Of a stretch of 64,000 nt of DNA, positions 11,050 to 24,100 are shown piece after piece (within the stretch, counting starts at the first letter, position 1; each line of letters begins with the position of its first letter). The DNA is from Phytoseiulus persimilis. Lineage: Eukaryota > Arthropoda > Arachnida > Mesostigmata > Phytoseiidae. The translations under genes were made by a program, and so were the position numbers. Under the pieces are notes generated by a model. It saw only the letters and a program-made list of their open reading frames with translations, had not been told where the DNA came from and ran no database searches. The DNA lies in assembly GCA_037576195.1 (NCBI GenBank), contig CM075104.1, forward strand, positions 26,614,211 to 26,678,210, in the 5' to 3' direction.

Positions 11050-13800
11050 CCTTCAGCTTCCCGGGGGCTTCTTGTATATTGGCGTTGTTTGGAAGCTGTT
11101 CACGACTCGCAACTGGATCTTTCCGCCGATTGACTCAGGTTGAGTTCGGTGGACATTGTTCCCTCGGCGTGGGTATGCTAGATCCGTGAACACGACCGAC
11201 GAAAGAGCAACCAACTGCATTCTTACGGAAGACGAACAAACGACGAGGAATCGCACGGCAGTTGTTTGCCGCCTAGTCAGTCCATTCGTTGGTCGCTTGT
11301 TTTTTTTAATCGAGGGGCGTTTCTTTTCTCTTTCTTCTTTATCTTCCCATGAGCCAGCCGGCCATCTCGCCAGCCAGTCAGTCAGTCAGTCGGTTAGCTC
11401 TGATCGTTTGTTGTATTGGCGTTGTTACCGAGCTCATGTTCGTCATTCAAACTGATCTTTTGTTTCTCGCACCCTCTCCATTTTGCTGTCCACTACGCTC
11501 TCCCCTATCGAACCGAAACGGAGTCCTAAACGGACGCGAAAGGTCCCCTCTCGAGGTAGGCGAAAACCTACGGACTAGTCCGATGATGTTTGAAACCAGC
11601 TCGAAACTTCGGACGGGTGTCGTGAAGGCAGAAATTGCCTGATTTGAGAATTTCACCCGGAAGTGGCGTTCCGACTATTCCGGAACGATCTCGGATCATT
11701 AGCCGGTCGCGATTCGTATGCCCACCAGGCGCGGCCTTTTTAACCGACCGCGCGAATAGCCTGGAGTATTTGGTTGAAATCTCCGAACCAGTCGTAGCTG
11801 ATTCAAGTCATCGGCTGTAGTTGATCGATCTGGCATTTCTGTCTAGCGGACGGGCGGACATTCAGTCATCTATGCAGCCAAGCAAAAAGCAGGAAAACCG
11901 CTGTCGAGAATTTGAGCGGCCGCCGCTGCTGCCGTCGTCGTCGAAAACAGAGGCGCAAGTCAAGGACTCACCCAGCGGACAAATTTGACCTCGAATCCCC
12001 CAACACACAGGTGTGGTACTTCAATGGGTGAGTGTGTGGGTGACTGGGTGAGTTGCTCCGAGCGTCATCGCCGCGCTTCCCCTTTACACTTCACACCAAA
12101 CTGCCATCTTACCGATCGCTCGCTCACTCGTAGAGAGTCTGCATGCAGAACGACTTGATCAACTAACGATACGGCTCCAGTAGGAAAAGTCAAATCGGTC
12201 CTGAGACGCTATTTTTCCTCGTCTCGCTCTCTCCTCCGAGCGAGTGGGACGCGCGGGTCTTTTTTTTTTCTCACGCGAAGAGAGGTTGCCACCCACTCCC
12301 AGCGGCTATTGAAGACAGAAAATTCAGATCAACATCTTTTCCCTATCGATGACCGCTAGCTCGGTGGCTTGTGGTCCGACCAAATGTCAAAACAGAGCTA
12401 GACTTCGATAGAACTTTTCGCCTATCGCTCGCCTGCGGCTAAAAGAATCTACCGCATCCTGGCGGCGGTACCACCCCAACCCACTGGATCATGAGCCTAT
12501 CTATGCAGATCAACGGCTCTCGGATCGTCAGTCTGTCGATCCGTCGATCTTCCTACGAGCCTGTCTATCTGCTTGTCGCTAGGTAGGTAGGTCTCTCTCT
12601 CCGTCCGTCTGTCTGTCGGTCCGTAGGTCGGTCGATCTTTTCTTTGTTGTGTAATTTTTACCGTTCCTGCTCACTCGGTCTCGATAAGCGATGATGGAGC
12701 ACCGTGAGCACCCATATTTGAAGCTGCTGTGGCCGCGATGGGAGAGACTGAGCGAACAACTGAGAGCAAAACGCTAGACATCGATCGTAAACTTCTTCAC
12801 CGGGACCGATGTGACTTCGAACTCATCAGTGTTCGCTTGCTTCCATCCCGCGGTTGTAAGCCGTCTACGAAGGGTTATCGCGGCAGAGAGGAGTAACGTC
12901 ACGATACGAAGCCCAATCACATTCGTCTCCCGGTCGGCGGTTACGATTGTTCGAGGTCTAAGGGCGGCTACGTCGTGAAACATGCGGGCCAAACACAATC
13001 ATCATAATATCCCACGTTGCATAAGTTAAAGTCATGACAGACTCTCGAAACCGAGCGGCCCGAAATCACTGCCGGCCCTGCGGATGCGAAGAATTTGGCG
13101 CAACGTCACCATCGCGACACGATATGAAGGCCGAGAACGCCGTCAACGTACTACGTGCGCGTCGTTCGCGAGGTGCCGACGTTCGCGCGACCATTCGTGC
13201 CAGATTGACCGGTGGAGCTTTTCTCGCCACTGATCCACAAAGTCACTTCGCACACGCACATACAGGAGCACACGCGCGCACGAACGCTCGCTCCCACATG
13301 CGCGCAGACTGAGCGTATTTCCATGTCTGCTGGGGCAACAAGGCGGTCGGGAAAGCAGCTCACAGCAGTGAGGCCAAGCTTTTAGCACAATTGTGCTCCT
13401 GCTGGGTCTAGTTGTATGGAGTTGCCACCGCCAGTTGGCTGGTCATATCCAGTAAACGACGTTTTCCTCACTCACTTGCCTGCCTGCTCGCGCGCCTGTT
13501 CCTTTTTCCTCTTTCGTTATACCTAAGCCTGATGCTGGGATTAATATTCGCCCTCGCCTCTGCTGCGCCGAGACGGCGGCTCCTATTGTGCACGCTGCCG
13601 ATCGCAGTGAATACTACGGTGTGATGATCGGAAGTTGTAAATTAGACCTCACACTACTATTCGGAACACAACGCTCGCAGGGCGCGCTCGATGTATTTTT
13701 GCTCGATGTCATCTGGCCTGGATGAGCCGGCGAGACAGCTAGCGGGAATCACTTTGGCTCATGGGAGTTTTGCTCAGAACATATTGGCAAGACGCTGTCG

Positions 13801-13826
13801 TTGTTGTTGTTGTTGTTGTTGCTGCT
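13801..13826 (+). repeat. (TTG)n to (CTG)n trinucleotide run
   Basis: About seven TTG units and then CTG units. The Gln, Cys or Val repeats in the frames across it are repeat artefacts. Confidence 0.9.
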
Positions 13827-16800
13827 GTGACATCGAATCCTCTCGATTGCGGGGCGCGCAGGCGTGTGACATCTTCGTGGTCCGCCGAAAATTTTGCTCG
13901 CGCCGCTGAATGCGACGCCGAAGGATGTGAGTTGCCGGTCGAGCAGAACTAACCACCAACACGAGTGGCCGAATCGATGACATTCTTCGGGCAGGAGCAA
14001 ATCTTGTGCGAATTCTTGTGAGAGCGGTGCGCGCCGACTTCTCAGAAGTAACCGAAGTCCTCTAGAACAGTTTATAGAGCTCACGCCCTATCATAACAGT
14101 GATATGTTCGAGTTCGTAGAAGCCAGATTCCTCGGGTGAGTCCACCTGAACGAGCCCGCGAACGAAATCGCTTGGACGAGCGAACTCGCAAATTGAGAAG
14201 GAGGACGGAAACAACGAGATCCGGAGCTGAGTTCTGCGCTTTGCTGTACCGCAATAAATGCCGCATGCCAGCGTTGCATAAAATTGTCTCCTCGTAAATA
14301 ACCACAAGCTGTCACATCACGCAGCGACATGATCACATCACGGTATGCGCGGATCCCGAGTGCCTGCTACCACAGCAGCATACCGATCTTTCGTCCATCC
14401 CCTTCGCGGCGGCCGCTGCATGTATGGACTGCATTTCTTTTTCCTGCCGCACTACGCTCCGCAGACAGGCCGCCGGGCAAATAGGCACGCAGCCGAGCAA
14501 GCTGGTCGACAGATCGACTTCTCCATTTCGAGTGGTTGTAAATTCGCGATATCTGATATATAGAGCCAAGACTCGTCGGAGCGGCTGTAGAAGTTTGCGT
14601 TCTCTCACTTCAACGACAATAGGCGCATTCCTAGAGCGCACTTCCTGGTCGGACAACTCACCGCACCAGACTTCACCACATCGCCACGTTCAGCAGATGC
14701 TCGTGTCTTTTGGTGCTCCCCGTTTTCCTTGTCGAAGATTCAAGAAGTTCGACTGGAAAGCTCGGCGTCCCATCTCTGCACATATCACATCGCGACAGAA
14801 CAATGTCGATCGGGGAGCGCTTTCCGGAAGCATGCACGGAGCCAAGTCCCTCTTTGTCGAGATGCACGACTCCGCGCCGCTCGACGCCTCGTCTCCGCCT
14901 GCGCGGACCACAGTCTGTTGTCGAGTTATAAATGCTGCAATTATTAAAAATTCACGCCTCACTGAATTTGCTCCTTGAAGCCATTAGTAACACACTGAGC
15001 AAGCGAGCCATTCGAGTTGCTCGCAACTCAAAGAAGGGCCTGCCGGAGACACCCCCACTCTCTGGATACACTCGCACCGACACTTTCGCAAAAACATTGC
15101 ACTCAACAAATTCCAGAGCGTATTTGTCAAGTCCAATGGCTTGCGAAGACTCGTCGCGCGCAAACCCGCATCGCTCGAACTCCGACTGGGCGAGTTCACA
15201 AGTTTCCATTTCGCTAATCCAACTCTGGGATCGCTGCTGGTTCAAGTTGTTATCACACGAGCTCTGAACTCCTCCAGCATAGAATTCCACTGAATCGGTG
15301 GCGTGATGACGAGCGTTGCGACTCCACCGAGCTCGAGTTGCCGAAAATCGGACCTCGAATCGTGATTTTATTCAAATTCGTACAACTTGGCCCCTTCTGC
15401 GGCTGGCAAATCCGGGAGATATGCGAACGGAGCGAGATGCGGCGTGGCGCATTCTCAGCCACATTTGGATTCCATTAAACAGATTCGAAACGTTACTTTT
15501 TGGCACAAAATCTGTTGCTCACAAGCTCAGGCTCGACGAACATCGACCGTTTGCAGAAACAGGCTCAAAACAGTCGAGCCAGTCGGCTGGATGCCACATC
15601 GAAATTCGTTCCATTTTTTTTTTGAAGTAAAAGAGAGAGAAGGATGAGATGCGCCACACAAAGACGGTGTCGTCATGATTCTGCGATTGATGATTGACAA
15701 GCGTTGAAAATTCTGAAACCTTCCGGGACATCCGCCGACGACAGAAGGTCCGCAGAAGGAACTCCGTGCTGTATGCTTGATATTTGGACATTGACGCAGT
15801 TTTGATGCGGACTGTTTCGTGTGATATTTTTCTCCTCTCCATGGCTTCAGAATGTACGACTTCCAGTCGTCCTCCCATTTAACTCATTCGTCGAGATCTG
15901 CTGACCCCGATCGGAATATTCCGAGGATGTGGCCGGTCATCAACGAGTGAGCTGAACGCGGCTCGAATTCTGCGACCTCGCTTCGCGGCTTCGACACCAC
16001 TGCTCCAAAAGCTTCGTTGAGTGGAGGATTGCAAAATGTGGCTACTCCTCTTCGGTTTCGAATTTGGAGGAAACTTGGCGAGAGTCAAAAAAGTTTTCGT
16101 CTTGTTGTGTCGTTGCCGCTCGCTGCTGCTACTGCTGCTGCTGCAGGGCCGCCTTCCTTGCTGACGACTGACTGCCAGTGCAGCAAGCAAGCGCTCGGTG
16201 TTCCATCATCTCGAAACGGAGGCCGTCTTTTGCTCCACAAAGACCCACTCACTGACTGACATCCTTCCAAGGAGAGAGACCTCTTCACTTTCTCAATGGC
16301 CACCATTGCATGCAGAGTTGGTTGAATCTGTTTTGATTGATCTGATCTGACCCTAGAACCTCCGTTCCCATTGCATCTGAGTCCCCGACCGGGACTTTTT
16401 TTAGGATGGAGCGGATCGAGCGTTTTTCTGCATTCGCTCTCCGATCTTGAGAAGTTTCGAGCTTCGCCAGCCCAGACGCCGATGCGGCGGATGGCTTCGC
16501 TCCCTTCGCTGCCGATCGCGATCTCTGTCGAGCTCCCGCGCAGTTGAAAACTCTGTTCCAGTCGAGCTCGGCCGCCTGAAGTCGAGGCACCTCTTCACAA
16601 TAGTCAAACTGCGACAGAAGTATTTAAAGAAAAGTTACAATAGATGTTATCTCAACGCTTGTCGATCATTCGGAGAAGACACAGAGGTTGAGCCTTCTGG
16701 TAGACAAGCTTTCATATAGAGAAAGGACACATTCTTTGACCTGAATATCTCGATGCAAACGAACTCGCTCTCTCGTTCGATGGCTCTTTCTTTTCGACTC

Positions 16801-17259
16801 CGCTTTGGAGCGGCTCTCGTTCTCGAGAGAACATACTGACAACTGTTCCAACTTCAAGTGAACAATCCGAGCTGGCGACCCGCATGCTCGACAAGTGCCT
16901 ATCGATCCGACTGGAGTCGTAAGATACTTCGCCCAGAGAAGTATCTCGAAATTAGGAGAATCCGTGCGCTCTCAACTGAACCACCAAATCACCCATCCAC
17001 CCTCTCATTCTATTTCCGGGACCCCATCGACGAAGTGAAACGAGTAAACAGTCGCAAGCACTTGGACATGTATTTGCCGCCAAAAACCAACTCGGCCGTC
17101 GAATCCGAGCTGTCTTCGAAAGCAATTTGTTCTATTTTTGCTGTCCCAAACAGGGCACTCTGTTTCGATAGAAAGTTTGGCTTTTTGCAACGCGACAACT
17201 GGTAGACACTTGTTTTGAAACGGGATCGCATTGGGACTCTGGGACAAAAAACTCGTCTG

Positions 17260-17273
17260 CCCCCCCCCCCCCC
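17260..17273 (+). repeat. Poly-C run (14)
   Basis: Uninterrupted C run in gene-poor sequence, one of four long C runs on the plus strand. Confidence 0.9.
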
Positions 17274-20200
17274 TCCCGCTGCCGAAGTCTAAAGTCGCTG
17301 TCGACGATGCCGGGAATAGGGAGCGGGGTATTCCTCATCAAAGTAATTTGTTCTCTGTCATAGCGTGAGGAGTGACTTGCGTGAAACCAATTTCTTAATG
17401 ACAAGTGTCTCTGACACGAAGGGCCGGAAGGATAAGAAGAAGTCAACTCATCAAAGAACATTCGCTGTGTTTGTCCAGCGAGATGTGCGAGCTCTATGAG
17501 TAATTTGTGTCGGGGAATACCAAATCTCGGGAGCGCATATCAGCGAACGACGATTCCAGAGGCCCAGGTCACCTACGAGTGTCGTTACGTTCGACCTGGG
17601 CACGTTACTAGACTCCGACCGTTTGGGGGAGGCACTCCCGCCCGGCCTGTGGGTTCATACCGTGCGATCCCGCAAGTAGAGTAGGGAAAGTCGACCAAAG
17701 GAGCCGGCTGGAGGAAAATATTTACCACATCGACTTCTGCCGACAAGCCTCACAATGGAATTGTTGGGCGAGTAGAGTGTTAGCCCGAGTAAAAGATCAC
17801 GTTCATGCACGCTCGTTGATGACCGAGTTAGTTCGGTTACGATGTCTTGGCGTGCGCGAAGTTGGCGAGCGGGCCGGCGGCATCGAGCAACTGCAGCCGA
17901 TCCACTCGCTATGATGAGTTGAGGCCATCGAGCATGGGTCTCGTCACTCGCAGCCAGTCATGGTCGCCGCCGCCGATGTCGCTCACTGAAACCGCATCAG
18001 AAGTGAATATCATCACTGCTAATGCTGATGCCGCCCATCGGCTGACCGCTGCTTGCAAAGTGCGGAGCTAGTTCACTATTCCGACGCACTCAATTACGAC
18101 ACGCGAACGAGCTCACAAACAGAGCTTCTCACACGCAGACATTCACAAACGCATCAAATCGTTAGGTCAGCGATCGATGCCGACTGCATCATATCGCTCC
18201 TGGGAGCCCTGTCACGCAGAGCTGGTTGAGCTGGAGTTACTTGTTGAATTTGACTCGCATTGTACATCGGAGGAGCATCTCGAGTTCTCGAAGGAGAACC
18301 TTGTGCACCCCAGAGCCGGGGGAAACAGGGAAATCTTCGCGACAGGAAAGCTAAGAATTCCATGGAAACGGAAGTCGATGGAGGGACTCAGTCGCCAGGG
18401 AAGTGTTTGTTGTCAAGCTTGCATCGAGTATCGCGAGCTTGGATTCTTTTCGTGGAGAAAACTAAGCAAATTATCCCCCGTGAATTATTAGCACCACAAC
18501 GAGAGTGGGAACCGAACGGCCCTTCGACTCTCGTTCGCTCTCTGTTTTTCAATGTGTCCGCCTGCTCGCTCGCTCAACTTTTCTCCAATTCAGATAGCTT
18601 TTTTTTTTTTGTTTCCTCCCCCCTTCTTCACGGCTTCAGGCTATCAGGTCGGGCAAGCCAGCCATCGTTTGACCCCTCGTGGCAGCGGACGACGATGAGT
18701 GTAAATTCCCTCTGTGCAGTCTCAGACTCTCTCGCACACACGCATCACACACAAACAAGAAAACCAACCCCCCTACCGACAGACAGACGCCCAGCCAGCC
18801 AGGCGATCGGGCGTTGCCACTAAGAAAGAGCCTCAGTCAGATTCGACCAGCGGCCGTCGACAAAATAAACTCAAAGTGAGTTTAAAATTTGCATCACGCG
18901 CCGCGCGAACAGTGTTCTCGGTTGTTGCTTCATCTGCGTCGATGTTGTTCGGAGATACCGATCCGGGGTTCGGCGGCCGCGGGGGACACAAGTAGGGGTT
19001 TTGTTTCTCTTTCCATAAACAACATGCATCGGCACACACAAATCGGGTTTGTGCTCTCCCAGCCCGTCTTGCTCATGTTCACCCCTGTGCTGCGCTTCTA
19101 TTCAATTTGCCATCCCCTGCCGATATCGAGGCGACTCGCACAGACTTCATCTTCGGCAGGTGTCCGCGATCTTCGTGACCTTTCTTGCCCAAGAGTCAAA
19201 CCGATCGGGAGCTTCCCAGCGAAAACTGCCGCTGAGGACGGATGGTGTGTTTCTTCCTTCCATTGTGAGCTGGGTTTCAAACTCCCTGAGCTGACCAACA
19301 ACGAGTGAATTTATCTGGGGAAACGGTCGATGAATGGATCTCGAGCGATGCGATATTGGCAAGTACCAACCGCAGCTATTCCTCGTATTCCTTGTTTCGG
19401 ACCTCGGTTTTCGGAGCTTTCCGAGGACGCGTCGTCGAGCGCAGATCTGATCCACTCGGATCGAAGTGTGTTCTCCCTGAGAAGCGGGTGAACGCGACTC
19501 GACACGGAAACAATTCCCGCGGCAGTCACCACCTTCGAGTCGTGGAAGGCGTGTTCAGCCGTTACCAGCCAGAGAGTGACTTGACTGATTGGTTCACTTT
19601 GCTAACAAGCTCAGTACATGGCTGCAGAGTCCAGCCCTCGTTTTCTCTTTGCTGCTCGGCAAGCATTGTGAACTGGCTCCAGTTCGTAATTGGATTCGCT
19701 TACTCTTCCTGACCCTGGTCCGAACTCGACCGGGCTCACTTCTTCCCGGGCAGCCCTGGTCCCCGGGCCTCCACGCCCCCATCAAACTGTCGGTGACGAG
19801 CGCACAGACGGAAATATTTAAGGTGGAGCCGGATACCTGTTGGCTCGAGGAACTTCCGTTTGAGGAATAGATCGGAGTTGAACTTCTTTCAAGTAAGGAA
19901 CCGTCGGCTGCTTCGGAGGGAGGAGGCGGTTTTCGATGTGAGCGGCGAGCGCAAGTGGATGTCTGGCTGGGCCCCGATTCGGAGCTGTCTCTGATGCGTA
20001 ATGATCTCGTTTGTCGTGCTTCTCCCCGATCGTACCCTTTAACAAGGAGCTCATCAAATAATGAGTTTGCTCAAAAATATCGATATGGGATAAAGAACGT
20101 AAGCGAGCGAGCGAGCGGGGAGGCTGCAAGACGGGCTCGGTCAGCCCGAGCGAGCGGGCAAGCGAGTGCCCCTGCGGAAAACCATCTCAAGAGTGAGGGG

Positions 20201-21058
20201 GAAGCAGCTGATCTTCCTGCAAATCAAATAAAGGGAGCAAGAACGGCGCGACCGATCCTGACTACTCTGATCAGTCGTCGTGACACTGGCCGACTGTCGA
20301 TGCTAATGCTCTTTCGATTGCTGTCGCGAGCAATGAATCTCCTGTGGCCTGAACTTGATTGATGAAGCCCGTGCAGTGGGCCAACGACAACGGCGGTGTC
20401 GCGACGGCTTTGACAACACCAACAAAGAAAGAGAGATCACTACAAGAACATTCAAAATATCCCTCGGAACATTTCGTGGTTTCCGTGCTTCCGCTCGCCG
20501 GCGGGCAGACTGTCGGTTTTTTTATGTCACGTGCTCGTATGACCGATCGAGTGAACGGGGCGGCACGCCGACGGAAAATATCCAACCTGATGAATGGATA
20601 GATGGAAAGGATCGGAAGAGTAGATCAGCGCCCGTATCGATAAGTGTTATGAGAGACCTCATGGGTGCCGTTCGTCGAGGCCGATCACGGCCGTTTCGCT
20701 CTGCTCCACCACGACAGGAGCAACGTCAGCGACGAAAGGTTCGACGCATCTATTGTCTGTAACGCGATTCCCGGAGAAATCGAGACAACTCAGTCGTACC
20801 GAGCGCGATCTCGTGGGGGTGAGCGCTCGTTGAAGAGAGATGAACAAGGGCAAGCGAGCGAGCGTGCGAGCGCAATGGCAAGTCGGCGGAGACGGAGGCA
20901 AGCTGGCAAGCGAGTTAGGGAGTAAAATACGATTAAAATGCCATCTATCTCGTTCGAAGAGGGCGCGAACGAAATTAATGGATTCTAAATGGATGGCAAG
21001 CTCGACGAACGAACGACCGACTGGCGCACAGTCCGAAAGGGGTTGTCAAAGTCGCTCG

Positions 21059-21064
<6 letters not shown>

Positions 21065-21116
<52 letters not shown>
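21065..21116 (+). repeat. (CT)n dinucleotide microsatellite, about 26 units
   Basis: Uninterrupted CT dinucleotides, the longest perfect microsatellite in the window. Open frames crossing it on both strands (Leu-Ser and Arg-Glu repeats) are artefacts of the repeat. Confidence 0.97.
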
Positions 21117-21121
<5 letters not shown>

Positions 21122-24100
21122 TCTCGATACAGCCCGGTGTCATTGTTGTCCTTCCCCTCCCCCCAGTCATTTTCAAGAGGATTCTCGCTGATGCGTGCCG
21201 GCTCTTCTAGAGCTCCATTCTGGACTTAGATTCCATCGGCGATATCTGAGAAGGCTTGACTCGGCAAACCCGTTCAGCAATCGCTATCATACGCGTCCAA
21301 CTCACGACAGAATAACCCACGTAGCTTTCGAGGGTGGCGTTAAGGAATAGATTGATGAATGAGCGAGCGAACGCCCGACCGAATGAAGGATTCATTAGTA
21401 TCCTACTGGGGCAGCTTGCCAAAGTCTCCCAGATAAAAATCAAAAGCCAATTAAGCCTTGTCGTCGCTGTAGCCACTGCCTTATGCCCACCTTACGCAGA
21501 CAAGAGGGCTCAGGCGGGATGAGCGGGCGGCGAGCGTGCACCCTTCTCACCGGTGAGTTGAGACGCCAACCTGATGCAAAACCTAATGTAGGCAGCCATC
21601 TGACATGTGCTCGCCGCTCGTTCATTACTCTCAAGTCGTCGTTTCCACATCAGAATCGCAATCGTCGACCGCTCGTTTGGTTCGAGTGCGCCCTCTACCC
21701 GCTGATGCTCGTCTCAGTGACGGGACTCATTCGGAGCCGATGATGTGTCTTTTCGGCCTTCCACCGCCGCAGCTTGATTAGACCCCAAGCCCTCGGCGAA
21801 GCACACTTCCGAACCTGCTCACAGCGAACGCGTGGCAACTGGAAGATCCGCTTTGTCGTTGCACGGTAACTCTGTCACCGCGAGAGTTCCCCATGACTTC
21901 TCGCCCTTGAGTTGTTCGCTGTCGTCGCGCAGATTCGAGAACGACTGATAATGGCTCGAGATGTTGCGTGCGCAACGGAACTCGGCTCAAATCCCGAGAC
22001 CCCGCAGGAAGTTGGCTCAGTCATGTTTGGCCAACTGCACGGCTCTGCAGACGGCGAGGGAACGCTGTTGATGTATTCCGGTTTTAATATGTTCCCTCAA
22101 GAAATGACTTTTCCACACTCTTACCGGTTCCAAGGGCTGTTTTATAGACACAAACGATAGGTTCCGTTTATTGCAGCTCGCAACGGTAGTCTTATCGTGT
22201 TTGTAGATTATATACAACAAATACAGAGACACACGAGAAGAAAGGCAGCCAGCCATCCACCCACCCAGCAGGCACCAACACGTCACCCAACCAGGCAGCG
22301 CGCAACGAAAGGCGAGAAAGTAGAAGAAAGGCTTCATCGCACTTCTTTTATAGAAAGCAATTTCCGTATATTTACTATGGAGATACACAGTGCTCGTTTC
22401 TTCGCTGGGTACCAGCGTGCAGGTATTAGTGGCGAGCTCCACCAAGTCCGCTCAGAGTGCTGGATAACTACACTCCATAGCTTCACAGATTCATACGCCA
22501 CTGACGAGACTGGGCCGGAAGACTTCGTCCGGCGACAAAGGAGCTTGGTCGGCGAAAAATCGGCTTGCGAGTTTGAATGTCGAAAGACGGAATCACAAAT
22601 CGGACAGGTATCGAAGGAAGAGAAACATCGGCCGAACGAGCGGTCGGCCGCTCGGGGTTGCGGAGGGAGATCATCGTAAATAAGGATAAATACAACGCGG
22701 GTATTTAAAATAATAACAATAAACATTATTAAAACGTATCCTGCTCTCGGTTTTGTCTCCACGGGGAGGCAGGGGCAGCTGATGGCAGGCCGGTCCCATT
22801 GTCCACATTTATGGTCGAGAGGGAAGAAGAACTCGCCTGATGACGCTCAAGGACTCTGTTACCAAGCCACTTTGGTCTGTTGGGAGTCGGCAAACAGCCT
22901 GACTCTCGTTTCGCACTGTCTGGATAATTGGCAGGAAGGCTACAAGATGCGCGTACATGGTTATTCCCGCTGAAAAATGGAATGGTCCGCGCACATCGAG
23001 ATCAAGGGATCTCTGTGTCGGATTGATTCATCAATTACAACGAACAGCTTTCGGTTTCCCCGACCGTCGATACAGAGCGTGCGGTGTACGACTTTAGCAT
23101 ATTAGGGAGCCTCGAAAGGGGTGCTAACACCACCCAATCTGATCCGAAGCTAAAGATATTCGCTCTGTGCTAATCCATATTTGGGTCACGGAGGAAAGGA
23201 CCTGTCCGCGTAGGCTTAGCAGCGACCCGAACAGCTTCTCCAAATGAATATAAATACCAAGTTGTGTCCATTGTCATAAATATGGATCTCCGGAGCAACG
23301 AGCGGCCAGCAGAGGAGCTATCTTCCATCAATACCTTTCCCTAATGCCCGAAGGGGTGGGTGGATGGGAGTCCTGCGGTCGGCCAGGCTTCGTGCGTTTG
23401 ATCAACTAAGGCAGCGGACTCGTTCCGTTCCTCGGAACGAGTTCCACGAGGCCCCGAGTTGCCGTCTTTGTTTTCGAGAGACGAGGCACTCAACGTCATG
23501 GTCCCCGTGATCGAAAGCGCACTCGTTCCGAGCAGGGTGGAAGACAAGCTTTAGTCGAGCGAGGAGCGCGGTCTCATAAAGGGAAAACTACAGGAGATGC
23601 AAGAAAGCGAGGGGAAGGATGAAGAAAACAACGCGGGAGTTATAAATTGCATTGCACTAGTGTCTGATTGCAGTGTGTGTCTAAGTGGCAAAAAGGAGAA
23701 CCAGCGCTCGGGCACCGACAACTCGCCGAGAGTGTCATGTTGCGCCAGGGGTTTTAATTGCCGCGGGACGCGCCTGACTGAACGTTGCCTCTTCCCTTTC
23801 TCTTTCGCGGAGTCTCGCGAAGAGACAGCAATACGATACTGCCGTCAGCAAGACCACCGTCCCCACGAATGCTTACACCGATGATGACTCCTGGTTTGGT
23901 GGAAAATAAATCGGCACCATGCGTCCGGGTCGGAATTCCGCGACTTCGCCAAGATCGATTCCATGGACTGACGAGCCTGAGGAGCTCTTTGCGAACAGGA
24001 CATTCCTCCGCCCGAACGAGCGGGAGAAGGAGTCGCTGACCGTACGAATGACTGACGGAGTGGAAATCGGTTTGATATTCCGTCGAGCGACCATATGGAT

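Larger units (their letters stand above)
11050..21060. other. Gene-poor region upstream of dac
   Basis: No open frame here shows a recognisable family, domain or convincing splice structure. Frames of 60-190 codons occur in all six frames and overlap, as expected from stop-poor repeat-rich sequence. Four-base-phased repeats are frequent (CAGTCAGTCAGT near 11380, GTCTGTCTGTCGGT near 12600). A minus-strand ATG frame at about 12774-12980 reads smoothly but matches nothing I know. Interpreted as intergenic and probably regulatory DNA. Confidence 0.5.

Noticed and set aside
20840..21229. Open frames with long Leu-Ser or Arg-Glu repeats
   Set aside because: They are translations of the CT microsatellite on either strand.
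23090..23260. Possible small structured RNA gene (compact, repeat-free segment)
   Set aside because: It was compared by eye with 5S rRNA and U6 landmarks and matches neither.
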